A stretch of 12,412 bases of DNA from an uncultured Lachnospiraceae bacterium. Its GTDB lineage: Bacteria > Bacillota > Clostridia > Lachnospirales > Lachnospiraceae. Shown here one piece after another: positions 1-7,643 of this stretch. The stretch covers positions 1-12,412 of the forward strand of contig CADBUD010000209.1 in assembly GCA_902797785.1 (NCBI GenBank). Reading direction: 5' to 3'. The position numbers and the translations under genes are program-made. Within the stretch, counting starts at the first letter, position 1. The number at the start of each line of letters is the position of its first letter. The notes under the pieces were generated by a model, which was given only the letters and a program-made list of their open reading frames with translations, was not told where the DNA came from and did no database searches.

Positions 1-61
1 AAGCAGGGAGAAAGACATATTTTGTTTTATGGGAAAAATCAGATAAGAAAGCAGGAAAAAT

Positions 62-982
62 ATGGATAAAGAGATAAAACGAGCAATCGATGAAATGACA
101 AAGGTCGTTAAAGGAAAGGATCACATTGTAAAAAAAGTATTGGCGGCTATTCTTGCCAAAGGACACATTCTTTTAGAGGATATTCCAGGCGTCGGGAAGA
201 CGACACTGGCGATGACGATTTCTAAGACATTGGATTTAAAATACAAACGGATGCAGTTCACACCGGATGTGCTGCCAAGTGACCTCATAGGGTTTTCCAT
301 GTATAATGAGCAGACCCGGGAGTTCGAGTACCGTCCGGGAACTGTTTTTTGCAACTTATTTCTTGCAGATGAGATCAACCGGACTTCCCCAAAGACTCAA
401 TCCGCCCTTTTAGAGGTCATGGAAGAAGGCAGAGCTTCTGTCGACGGCGTCACGCATGAGCTGCCCAATCCTTTTATCGTCATTGCTACACAAAATCCAG
501 CCGGTTCTTCAGGAACCCAGATGCTGCCGGATTCTCAGTTGGATCGTTTTATGATCTGTCTTTCCATGGGATACCCATCTCATGAAGCAGCTGTGGACAT
601 CCTAAGAGGATATGCCGGGAAACCGAAAGAAGAGTGTGAGACTATTCTGACGGAACAGCGCCTTCGGACGCTCCAGCAGGAAACTGAAGAGGTCTATGTC
701 AGCGAAGAAATGCTCGAATATCTTGTGACACTGTCCGAAAAGACCAGGATCAGCGAACAGATCAAACTGGGAGCCAGTCCCCGGGGAACAATTTCTCTTT
801 TGAAAATGTCAAAAGCTATTGCGCGGATGGAAGGAAGAGATTTTGTTGCACCGGAGGATACCGCAGCAATCTTCACGGATGTCCTGGCACATCGTATGGT
901 TCGCTCCGCCGCAGCGCGGATGGGACAGTTCAGCACCGCAGAGATTTTAGAACAAATTTTTCAAGAGGCAAAGCAGCCATGA
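62..982 (+). CDS. MoxR-family AAA+ ATPase
   Basis: A cytoplasmic AAA+ ATPase of the MoxR/RavA group, whose members act as chaperone-like remodelling ATPases on partner proteins. At 306 aa it is the usual length. Visible motifs are Walker A GVGKTT (residues 43-48), Walker B LADEINR with D103 and E104, and the sensor-1 stretch ATQNP with N145. The C-terminal part, about 220-300, fits the small helical AAA lid domain. The ATG is preceded by AGGA at 53-56, and the first residues fit the family. It overlaps the following DUF58 gene by 4 nt (ATGA), so the two are translationally coupled. MoxR-DUF58-transglutaminase sets are a recurring bacterial arrangement, and the DUF58 protein is the likely partner (inference). 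The exact substrate is unknown. The family call is very secure, the role is not. Confidence 0.95.
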   Translation: MDKEIKRAIDEMTKVVKGKDHIVKKVLAAILAKGHILLEDIPGVGKTTLAMTISKTLDLKYKRMQFTPDVLPSDLIGFSMYNEQTREFEYRPGTVFCNLFLADEINRTSPKTQSALLEVMEEGRASVDGVTHELPNPFIVIATQNPAGSSGTQMLPDSQLDRFMICLSMGYPSHEAAVDILRGYAGKPKEECETILTEQRLRTLQQETEEVYVSEEMLEYLVTLSEKTRISEQIKLGASPRGTISLLKMSKAIARMEGRDFVAPEDTAAIFTDVLAHRMVRSAAARMGQFSTAEILEQIFQEAKQP

Positions 983-2286
983 CACATATCAAATCATTTT
1001 TTAAAGGCTTGTTAAGATATTACCGAGAGCTTTTATCCGGATTTTTTATTGCCGTCTTTGCCTACGTGATTCATTATTTTTTTCCGAATCTGAATTATGT
1101 AGTCATTTTAATCTTTTTTGGAATCCTGGTCGGAGGAGCCTTTCTTTTTTATGACCGACATTTGGTATATTATCTCAAAGAAAAAAAGAATCGTCTGACA
1201 GGAAGCAATTATATGGTCAAACAGGTCTGGCATAGAATCCGATATGTGCTCTTTCTTGCTGCAGCGATGGCGGGATATATTTTTTTCCATTCTTATTTTT
1301 TTCTGACTTTTTTCCTGCTGTTTTTTTGTCTGGGAATTGCTTCCATTGCCGTTGTTCTCACTCAAAGATCCCGCCTAACCTTATCCATAGGGAGTGACAA
1401 AAAAATTATCACCGGTGAGCGGGAGATAAGAATATTTCTTACAGCAGGAGAAGCGCTGAGCGTTCCTATCATGTATTCAGAACTGGTACTGACCTGCAAA
1501 AATTTATTCTATCCGGATCGGATGGACGGAACGATACGAATCAGCGGTCCGATTCCCTCCAGGGGAGAAGAAATCTGGTCAGAACAGCTAAGCATTACGG
1601 ATGTCGGCATCCTGCATTTTACCTGTGACCAGATTCGAATCTGGGATTGGCTGGGGATGCTATCTTTTCTTGTCCCGGTAAAAGCAGGACACGAAATCAT
1701 CATCTACCCCGAGACTGTTGTTTCAGATAAAACGAATCTTCAGGCTTTTTCGGAGGGAATAGATCAGCTGGAGGAATCTATGGAACGTGGAAATGATTTT
1801 CCGGAAATCTTTCAGATTCGGGAATATCAGCCGGGAGATTCCATCCGGGACATTCATTGGAAGCTGTCCGCAAAGGAGCGCAGCTTTATGGTAAAAGAAC
1901 GCCGGAGTCTGGCTGGAAACCGGATACAGATCTATGTCGAGTGTTTTGATGAGAGGGAAAGCTCTACAGAGCCGGTCATTTCCCTGACCGGAGAAATTTT
2001 AAAACACCTTGTGGAAGAAAAAATCCCTGCGGAAATTTTATATTTCAGCCGGCAACTCGAGAGCACAAAAAAGATGGATCTGCAGAACGAGGATTCCATC
2101 TCTTATATCCTGGAAGCCATTTATCGGGAGGGCTGCTATGAAAGCACTTCTTTTTTGGAAGAAAAACTGGCCGCACAGGGACTGCAGAAAAAATATCTTC
2201 TAATCACAAAATACCGTCAGTCAGGAGAGGAGCTTATCTTTAAGGATATGGCAGCCTGCTATTTGATCGATCCACAGCTGGGATAG
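979..2286 (+). CDS. DUF58 domain membrane protein
   Basis: A 435-aa DUF58 protein. Four hydrophobic segments lie at about residues 18-35, 40-58, 88-105 and 106-127. The rest is hydrophilic and carries the DUF58 signature at residues 282-295, EYQPGDSIRDIHWK. Proteins of this family often have a von Willebrand-like fold and are encoded beside MoxR ATPases, which probably remodel them. No enzymatic activity is established for the family. The start overlaps the moxR stop codon by 4 nt. The next gene starts 59 nt downstream behind its own strong ribosome binding site, and no terminator or clear promoter is visible in the gap, so the three genes probably form one transcript. A role in the cell envelope is inferred from the membrane anchor and the transglutaminase neighbour. 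Confidence 0.92.
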   Translation: MTHIKSFFKGLLRYYRELLSGFFIAVFAYVIHYFFPNLNYVVILIFFGILVGGAFLFYDRHLVYYLKEKKNRLTGSNYMVKQVWHRIRYVLFLAAAMAGYIFFHSYFFLTFFLLFFCLGIASIAVVLTQRSRLTLSIGSDKKIITGEREIRIFLTAGEALSVPIMYSELVLTCKNLFYPDRMDGTIRISGPIPSRGEEIWSEQLSITDVGILHFTCDQIRIWDWLGMLSFLVPVKAGHEIIIYPETVVSDKTNLQAFSEGIDQLEESMERGNDFPEIFQIREYQPGDSIRDIHWKLSAKERSFMVKERRSLAGNRIQIYVECFDERESSTEPVISLTGEILKHLVEEKIPAEILYFSRQLESTKKMDLQNEDSISYILEAIYREGCYESTSFLEEKLAAQGLQKKYLLITKYRQSGEELIFKDMAACYLIDPQLG

Positions 2287-2345
2287 TTCCTATGTTCGAG
2301 ATAGAAGTGCCCTATTCCGCAAGGCAGTAAGGAGGGAAATATACG

Positions 2346-4736
2346 ATGGCAAAACAAAAAAAACAAAGCATCCTAGAGCAGATGATCTGTGCCGGAGCGG
2401 TTCGAACCATCAAGAAAAAATCAGACAGAACAGCCTTTTCTTGGTTTCATCTGTCTATGATTAATTTTTTGACGGTCTTTGGAAGTCTTGGAGGATTCCT
2501 GTCTGCCTTTTCCATTTCTTATTCCATTGGAATCACGATGCTGATTTTATTTTCTGTCGCATGTATTCTGAGCTATATGTATCAGGAACGGAGAATGAAA
2601 AATATTGGCTATGGCCTGTTCTTCCTTGTGTTTTTTGCATCAACGATTCGCTGGCGAATTTATATCAACAGCGGTTTTTATCAGATCGTCAACCAGATGT
2701 ACGAGGCATTTTCCGACTATTTCCAGCTGGCAGGATATGATTCCTACCGTGTCCAGATGAATAATTCCTATATCACAGTCACTTCCTGTATTATTTTTTT
2801 AGGAATTATCGAAATGCTCTTTTTGAACATGCTCTTAGTAGAACGCAGAAGCTTTCTCGGCACGCTGCTGTATGGTCTGCCGCTTCTTTTTATTCCTATG
2901 TATGTTCATAAAGAACCTTCCCTGTTCTATTTATTTTGTATCGTGTGCGCCTTTTTGCTTTCAGCCATAACGAAGTGGAGTCCGGGAAAGGGAAAGAGCA
3001 AAGCTTACTACCAGATCATGGCTCTTGTTATGGCAGGTGTCTTACTAGCCTTTCCCATCATCAACCTGTTCTTTTCCAAATCCAAATACGATGAAGGTCT
3101 GGTCGCCGACAGCGATTGGAAATCCTCTACCATGGAGTCTGTATCCTACTTTGCTGCCTTTGGACTTAGCGGATTCTTTGATACCTATGCGGCGACTGGC
3201 GGAATCAGCGGCGGAAAGCTAGGTGGAGTCTATGCGGTCCGTCCAGACTATGAGACCGATCTGACCGTGACATTTGTTCCGTACTCCTATCGTTCTCTTT
3301 ATCTAAGAGCCTATATGGGAAATCATTACACGGGAAATTCATGGGAAAATACTTTGCCCGCCCAGGATGATGAGCTTCGAAAGACCTTAGACACCGGAAC
3401 ACAGGCAGAGTCAGAATTTTTAGAACAGCGCTATAATCAGGGAGAGGAACCATCGGCCATTTCCCGCATTACCATAAAAAATGAAGATGCGGAATCTGAC
3501 TATGGATATTATCCCTATTATACAAAAAATGGGACAGGAGAGGAATTTTTCCCTAAGGGACAAACAAAAGATTATTTATTCTTCCCTTATCTGGATACAC
3601 AAAAAATCAAGGGCAGCTTTTCTCTTACCAAAGAAGAACAAGAGCTATATTTAGAGATTCCAGAACAGCAGAAGGAGATGCTGTCAAGGGTGGCAAAAGA
3701 AGCCGGCCTAAGACAAGGTATGGATTCCCAGGAGGCAGCCTTAAAACTGTATCAGTATTTTTTTGCGAACTTTGAATATACTATGCGGCCGGGGCGGACG
3801 CCGCAGAATCGGGATTATGTCGAATATTTTCTGACGCATCAGAAAAAAGGATATTGCGCCCACTTCGCTTCTGCAGCAACACTGATCTTCCGTACCATTG
3901 GAATCCCGGCACGCTATATCGAAGGCTATTCTCTTGGATACACCGATTTAGAAAATGCCACGCTGGTTTCAGAGGAGACCACGGAATATTATCAGGGGGA
4001 TTCTCTGCTGGAGGAGACAGGTGTCGTAAAAGCGGAAATCAACGATTCCATGGCACATGCATGGGTCGAGATTTTTGATGAACAGCTGGGGTGGCAGGTG
4101 GCGGACGAAACGATTCCTTCGGAAGAAACTGAAGAAGAAGCCTCCAGCTTTTGGGATATGGTCTCCAGTTTTTTTGCCTCACAGTCCATGCAGAATGATG
4201 GGAATTATTCCAATGATACGGATACGGATGAACAGTTTAATTTAAATGATACCCAGGGAATTACAGGAATTCTCCTGTTCTTTGTCGGTGCTGTTCTGTT
4301 TTGGATTGCTTTCTGCCTGCTGTTTGGTATCATCAAACGAAGATGGTCTTTTTATCACTATGGGACTCTTGCTGGGGCGAAACATTGTTATCAGGATCTG
4401 AAGAAGATTGCCCTGCTTTCAGATGTGAACTTTCCTGTCCGTGGACGGATTCTGGAACAAACACAATATTTTTACCAGACTTATTTGACGGAGGAAGCCC
4501 GTCTGTCCCCAGAAGAATTTTCTATGGGATTGATGCAGATTTTGTATGCCAAGGAACCGCCGGAAAATGAGCGGGTCATGGAACTGTTCAACGGGCTGCT
4601 CCTTTTGCGGAAACAGGCAGTAAAAAAACTGCGTTTTTCTAAAAAGCTGACGTACTATCTTACGCTGTCCTTTAAATTTCATCTGCCGCCGTTCTTTCAT
4701 CGTTTGAAAGAAAGACTGTCATTTTTCCGCAGTTGA
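2346..4736 (+). CDS. Transglutaminase-like domain membrane protein (TgpA-like)
   Basis: A 796-aa membrane protein with about seven N-terminal helices (roughly residues 36-57, 60-78, 86-104, 141-164, 168-187, 191-208, 221-243), a large loop of about 390 residues, a further helix at 641-663 and a basic cytosolic tail of about 130 residues. The loop should face outside and holds a transglutaminase core near its end. The catalytic triad is intact: C504 in GYCAHFASA, H571 in MAHAWVEIF and D587 in GWQVADETIP. TgpA-type proteins share this architecture and usually carry a C-terminal DUF4129-like region; the tail here may be a divergent version. Such folds can be transglutaminases or cysteine proteases, so the reaction is open. 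AAGGAGGG at 2329-2336 fixes the start. Substrate and role in wall or envelope maintenance are inference from the MoxR-DUF58 context. Confidence 0.9.
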   Translation: MAKQKKQSILEQMICAGAVRTIKKKSDRTAFSWFHLSMINFLTVFGSLGGFLSAFSISYSIGITMLILFSVACILSYMYQERRMKNIGYGLFFLVFFASTIRWRIYINSGFYQIVNQMYEAFSDYFQLAGYDSYRVQMNNSYITVTSCIIFLGIIEMLFLNMLLVERRSFLGTLLYGLPLLFIPMYVHKEPSLFYLFCIVCAFLLSAITKWSPGKGKSKAYYQIMALVMAGVLLAFPIINLFFSKSKYDEGLVADSDWKSSTMESVSYFAAFGLSGFFDTYAATGGISGGKLGGVYAVRPDYETDLTVTFVPYSYRSLYLRAYMGNHYTGNSWENTLPAQDDELRKTLDTGTQAESEFLEQRYNQGEEPSAISRITIKNEDAESDYGYYPYYTKNGTGEEFFPKGQTKDYLFFPYLDTQKIKGSFSLTKEEQELYLEIPEQQKEMLSRVAKEAGLRQGMDSQEAALKLYQYFFANFEYTMRPGRTPQNRDYVEYFLTHQKKGYCAHFASAATLIFRTIGIPARYIEGYSLGYTDLENATLVSEETTEYYQGDSLLEETGVVKAEINDSMAHAWVEIFDEQLGWQVADETIPSEETEEEASSFWDMVSSFFASQSMQNDGNYSNDTDTDEQFNLNDTQGITGILLFFVGAVLFWIAFCLLFGIIKRRWSFYHYGTLAGAKHCYQDLKKIALLSDVNFPVRGRILEQTQYFYQTYLTEEARLSPEEFSMGLMQILYAKEPPENERVMELFNGLLLLRKQAVKKLRFSKKLTYYLTLSFKFHLPPFFHRLKERLSFFRS

Positions 4737-4761
4737 AGAAAAAAAATTTTTATGCTATAGT
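4733..4761 (+). promoter_or_regulatory. Sigma-A promoter with extended -10, upstream of the hydrolase-nrdR-yqeG operon
   Basis: The -35 TTGAAG (4733-4738) is 17 nt from the -10 TATAGT (4756-4761), which is preceded by TGC, an extended -10. The -35 overlaps the stop codon of the transglutaminase gene. The predicted start near 4768 gives a leader of about 65 nt before the hydrolase. No terminator is visible between the two genes, so read-through from upstream is also possible. Confidence 0.65.
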
Positions 4762-4832
4762 AAATAGGTAGGAAGATGTTCGACCATAAAATCAGAACTC
4801 TTCCGAGATGATACAGAAAAGAGGAATATCGT

Positions 4833-5882
4833 ATGAAAAAAAGAAACTGTCGAATTTCTTCCACCGATAAAAAAAATCAGCTTCATTTGGCCATCTGGGA
4901 GCCGGACGAGTATTCCGATGAGGAAATCCGTGGAGTCGTACAGATTTCTCACGGAATGGTCGAATATATGGAACGTTATCAAGGACTTGCCGAATTTCTG
5001 ACAAATCAGGGATATGTTGTTGCAGGAAATGACCATTTAGGGCATGGGCATTCTGCTGCCTCTGACCGGGATCTGGGTTATTTCGCAAAAAAATGTGGGA
5101 GCCGGATCCTTGTAAGAGATCTGCGCCGGGTCACAGCATATCTAAAGCATCGTTATCCGGAAAAACCATTTTTCCTGCTCGGTCACAGCATGGGTTCCTT
5201 TCTTGCCAGAAATTATGCGATGAAATATGGAGATGAGCTGGATGGACTGATTTTGATCGGAACCGGTGCTCAGCCACAGGCAGCATTGACACTGGGGCAG
5301 AGGCTGATTGAACTTCTAAAACAGTTCCGTGGGGACAGATACCGCAGCAGTCTGTTATATAAACTCTGTTTTGCCACTTACAACAGCAAAATTCATCCTA
5401 AACGTACAGAATATGACTGGATCAGCAGAGACGAGTCTATCGTAGATGCTTATGCGAAGGATAAATTCTGTACCTTCCGCTTTACACTGAATGGATACGA
5501 AGCGTTATTCCAGATGATTGAATATATCCAAAATCCATCCCATGAAGAAAAAATCCCAAAGAAGCTTCCGATTTTCTTTTTAACAGGCTCCTCCGATCCG
5601 GTAGGCCATTATGGAAAAGATATCCGGGAGCTGAGCGGACGCTACCGGGAGCTCGGCATCAAGGATGTCACCTTTCGAATCTACTATGGTGCCCGTCATG
5701 AGCTTTTAAATGAACTGGAATATGACCGGACACAAAAAGATATTTTAGAATGGCTGAATAAGCACAGACAGACAAATCAGGAACAGAACCAGATCAAAGA
5801 AGAAATTTTAAAGGAACTGAAAGAAGAATTGAAGGAAGTATTTCAGGAGGAAAACGATGAAATGTCCATTTTGTGGAAGTGA
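4833..5882 (+). CDS. Alpha/beta hydrolase, monoacylglycerol lipase/lysophospholipase-like
   Basis: A 349-aa cytoplasmic serine hydrolase of the Hydrolase_4 (monoacylglycerol lipase/lysophospholipase) type. The oxyanion-hole segment is SHGMVEYMERY (H40-G41). The nucleophile elbow is GHSMG (S119), the acid is D255 in GSSDPVG, and the histidine is H289 in GARHELLNE, so the triad is complete. There is no signal peptide. The last 40 residues or so are a strongly charged, probably helical tail rich in Lys, Glu and Gln that is not part of the hydrolase fold. Its codons contain the nrdR ribosome binding site and overlap nrdR by 26 nt. GAGGA at 4821-4825 supports the start. Substrate is not determined; an acylglycerol or other lipid ester is the family expectation. 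Confidence 0.9.
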   Translation: MKKRNCRISSTDKKNQLHLAIWEPDEYSDEEIRGVVQISHGMVEYMERYQGLAEFLTNQGYVVAGNDHLGHGHSAASDRDLGYFAKKCGSRILVRDLRRVTAYLKHRYPEKPFFLLGHSMGSFLARNYAMKYGDELDGLILIGTGAQPQAALTLGQRLIELLKQFRGDRYRSSLLYKLCFATYNSKIHPKRTEYDWISRDESIVDAYAKDKFCTFRFTLNGYEALFQMIEYIQNPSHEEKIPKKLPIFFLTGSSDPVGHYGKDIRELSGRYRELGIKDVTFRIYYGARHELLNELEYDRTQKDILEWLNKHRQTNQEQNQIKEEILKELKEELKEVFQEENDEMSILWK

Positions 5883-6306
5883 TACAACCAAGGTAGTAGA
5901 TTCCAGACCGGCAGATGACAACAGTGCGATTCGGAGACGCCGTCACTGTGAAGAGTGCAAAAAGCGTTTTACGACCTATGAAAAAGTCGAGACGATTCCT
6001 TTGAACGTCATCAAAAAAGATCATACCCGGGAGCTTTATCAAAGAAAAAAAATCGAAGATGGAGTCTTTCGTGCCTGCTACAAACGTCCGGTTCCAACCG
6101 AACGGATTCAGGAAGCAATCGAAGAAATTGAGATTCAGATTTTTAACCGGGAATCCCATGAAATCCCCAGCTCAGAAATTGGAGAAATCGTCATGGAACA
6201 GCTCAAACAGCTTGATGGCGTTGCCTATGTCCGCTTTGCTTCCGTTTACCGGGAGTTCAAGGATGTCAATACCTTCGTGGATGAGCTCAAAAAAATTCTT
6301 ACCTAG
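5857..6306 (+). CDS. nrdR: Transcriptional repressor NrdR
   Basis: NrdR is the zinc-finger/ATP-cone repressor of ribonucleotide reductase genes. It senses ATP/dATP and binds NrdR boxes in nrd promoters. The 149-aa length is normal. The N-terminal zinc ribbon has C3, C6, C31 and C34, followed by the basic IRRRRHCEECKKRFTTYE segment typical of the family. An ATP-cone domain occupies roughly residues 49-139. The start lies inside the end of the hydrolase gene, behind AGGAGG at 5845-5850 with 6-nt spacing, and MKCPFC is the classic NrdR N-terminus. No ribonucleotide reductase gene lies in the window, so its targets are elsewhere. Translational coupling to the hydrolase is likely. Identification is very secure. 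Confidence 0.97.
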   Translation: MKCPFCGSDTTKVVDSRPADDNSAIRRRRHCEECKKRFTTYEKVETIPLNVIKKDHTRELYQRKKIEDGVFRACYKRPVPTERIQEAIEEIEIQIFNRESHEIPSSEIGEIVMEQLKQLDGVAYVRFASVYREFKDVNTFVDELKKILT

Positions 6307-6321
6307 ATCCGGAGATATATT

Positions 6322-6825
6322 ATGCTTGAAAAATTTTACCCTACTGAATATATAGATTCTACCTATCAGATTGATTTTGAACAGCTGTGGAATCATGGGT
6401 TTCGAAGTCTGATTTTTGACATTGATAATACCTTGGTTCCCCATGGGGCACCAGCGGACGATCGTGCCGTGGCCTTATTCCAGCGGTTAAAGAACATTGG
6501 TTTTTCCTGCTGCCTTCTTTCCAATAACAAAGAGGGGCGGGTAAAAATGTTCAATGACTCTGTCCATGTCAATATGATTTATAAAGCAGGGAAGCCTATG
6601 GTCAAAAATTATTTGAAGGCTGTAGAACTCAATCACGCCACCCCTGCCACGACAGTTTTTATCGGCGATCAGATTTTTACTGATGTCTATGGGGCGAACC
6701 GTGCCGGATTACATACGGTTCTGGTCAAGCCGATTCACCCGAAAGAAGAGATTCAGATTGTCTTGAAACGCTATCTTGAAAAAATTATTCTACACTTTTA
6801 TTTGAAAAAGCACCAGAATATCTGA
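6322..6825 (+). CDS. yqeG: YqeG family HAD-IIIA phosphatase
   Basis: A 167-aa HAD superfamily protein of the YqeG type, a conserved Firmicutes family of poorly defined substrate. All four HAD motifs are present: motif I DIDNTL with nucleophile D33 and acid D35; motif II LLSNN with S67; motif III K91 in AGKP; motif IV IGDQIFTD with D116 and D121. There is no large cap domain, as expected for subclass IIIA. The gene starts 15 nt after nrdR with GGAG at 6311-6314, so it is probably cotranscribed with the hydrolase and nrdR. The catalytic residues suggest an active phosphatase, but the physiological substrate is unknown. Confidence 0.93.
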   Translation: MLEKFYPTEYIDSTYQIDFEQLWNHGFRSLIFDIDNTLVPHGAPADDRAVALFQRLKNIGFSCCLLSNNKEGRVKMFNDSVHVNMIYKAGKPMVKNYLKAVELNHATPATTVFIGDQIFTDVYGANRAGLHTVLVKPIHPKEEIQIVLKRYLEKIILHFYLKKHQNI

Positions 6826-6833
6826 AAAAATAG

Positions 6834-6862
6834 TTGAAAAAAAATTCCAGTTCATATATAAT
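6834..6862 (+). promoter_or_regulatory. Sigma-A promoter of efp
   Basis: TTGAAA (6834-6839), a 17-nt spacer, then a consensus TATAAT (6857-6862). The predicted start near 6869 leaves a leader of about 80 nt before the EF-P start codon. A weaker second candidate, TATGAT at 6896-6901, has a poor -35. Confidence 0.75.
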
Positions 6863-6949
6863 ATATTTGATTGTGTTTCAAAAGAGGCTGTAGATTATGA
6901 TAAAATAGAAGACCAGCCGGAAGAACTATAACAAGGAGGATTATCAAAC

Positions 6950-7507
6950 ATGATTTCAGCAGGAGATTTCAGAAATGGAATGACGATTGAATATGATGGA
7001 AATATTTACCAGATTATCGAATTTCAGCACGTAAAGCCAGGAAAAGGAGCTGCTTTTGTCCGTACCAAGCTGAAAAACATCATCAATGGCGGAGTCGTAG
7101 AAAAGACCTTCCGTCCGACAGAGAAATGTCCGCAGGCACACATTGAGAGAAAAGATATGCAGTACCTTTATGAAGATGGCGATTTATATAACTTCATGGA
7201 TGTAGAGACTTACGATCAAATCGCATTAAATTCCGATACCGTAGGAGATGCAATGAAATTCGTAAAAGAGAATGAAATGTGCAAGATTTGTTCTCACAAT
7301 GGAAATGTATTCGCTGTAGAGCCGCCTCTGTTCGTAGAGCTGGAGATTACAGAGACAGAGCCGGGAGTAAAAGGGGATACCGCAACTGGCGCAACGAAAC
7401 CTGCTACCGTAGAAACAGGAGCGACTGTTTCAGTTCCTCTTTTCGTGAATCAAGGGGATAAGATCAAGATCGATACCAGAACAGGAGAGTATTTATCCCG
7501 TGTCTGA
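6950..7507 (+). CDS. efp: Elongation factor P
   Basis: EF-P binds the ribosome between the P and E sites and rescues stalling at polyproline stretches. The 185-aa length is standard, with an N-terminal KOW-like domain (about 1-64) followed by two OB-fold domains. The tip loop reads HVKPGKGAAF, placing lysine at position 32; in Bacillus this residue carries a 5-aminopentanol modification, while other bacteria modify it with beta-lysine. No modification enzyme is encoded in the window. The C-terminus contains the conserved GDKIKIDTRTGEYLSR block. AAGGAGG at 6933-6939 fixes the start. It has its own consensus promoter and is closed by a strong terminator, so it is probably monocistronic. Confidence 0.98.
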   Translation: MISAGDFRNGMTIEYDGNIYQIIEFQHVKPGKGAAFVRTKLKNIINGGVVEKTFRPTEKCPQAHIERKDMQYLYEDGDLYNFMDVETYDQIALNSDTVGDAMKFVKENEMCKICSHNGNVFAVEPPLFVELEITETEPGVKGDTATGATKPATVETGATVSVPLFVNQGDKIKIDTRTGEYLSRV

Positions 7508-7544
7508 TTCCGAAGCATAAAATAACAGGAAATATGTCTTATAG

Positions 7545-7588
7545 AACCAGCCGAAACATTCAAAACAGGATGTTCCGGCTGGTTTTTT
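7545..7588 (+). terminator. Intrinsic terminator of efp
   Basis: AACCAGCCG (7545-7553) pairs with CGGCTGGTT (7576-7584), extended inward by AACAT/ATGTT, and the 3' arm runs into six T residues (7583-7588). It lies 37 nt after the efp stop codon. Read from the minus strand the hairpin has no T-run, so it should work only for efp. Confidence 0.93.
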
Positions 7589-7632
7589 ATACGCGTTAAC
7601 GAAAACCATTTTCGGTTTTCATTAACAGTATA
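7588..7632. repeat. 45-bp imperfect inverted repeat between convergent genes
   Basis: Left arm 7588-7607 (TATAC, GTTAA, GAAAACC blocks) pairs with right arm 7614-7632 (GGTTTTC, TTAAC, GTATA) around the 6-nt loop ATTTTC: 17 pairs, one C-A mismatch and one small internal loop. It directly abuts the T-run of the efp terminator and lies 12 bp before the stop codon of the minus-strand flippase. No T-run follows on either strand, so it is not a canonical terminator. It may be a transcript 3'-end stabiliser for the flippase or a dispersed palindromic repeat. Confidence 0.7.
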
Positions 7633-7643
7633 AAAGGATGATT

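Noticed and set aside
1..69. Possible end of an upstream gene, open in frame 1 to TAA at 67-69
   Set aside because: Two frames remain open into the moxR start and the stretch is too short to recognise any family; it cannot be told from chance.
6850..6870. AT-rich ATATATAATATAT stretch resembling an NrdR box near nrdR
   Set aside because: It is the -10 region of a consensus efp promoter, lacks the paired second box, and is not upstream of a ribonucleotide reductase gene.
7545..7588. efp terminator acting bidirectionally for the flippase gene
   Set aside because: On the minus strand the hairpin is followed by CTATAAGAC with no T-run, so intrinsic termination in that direction is not supported.
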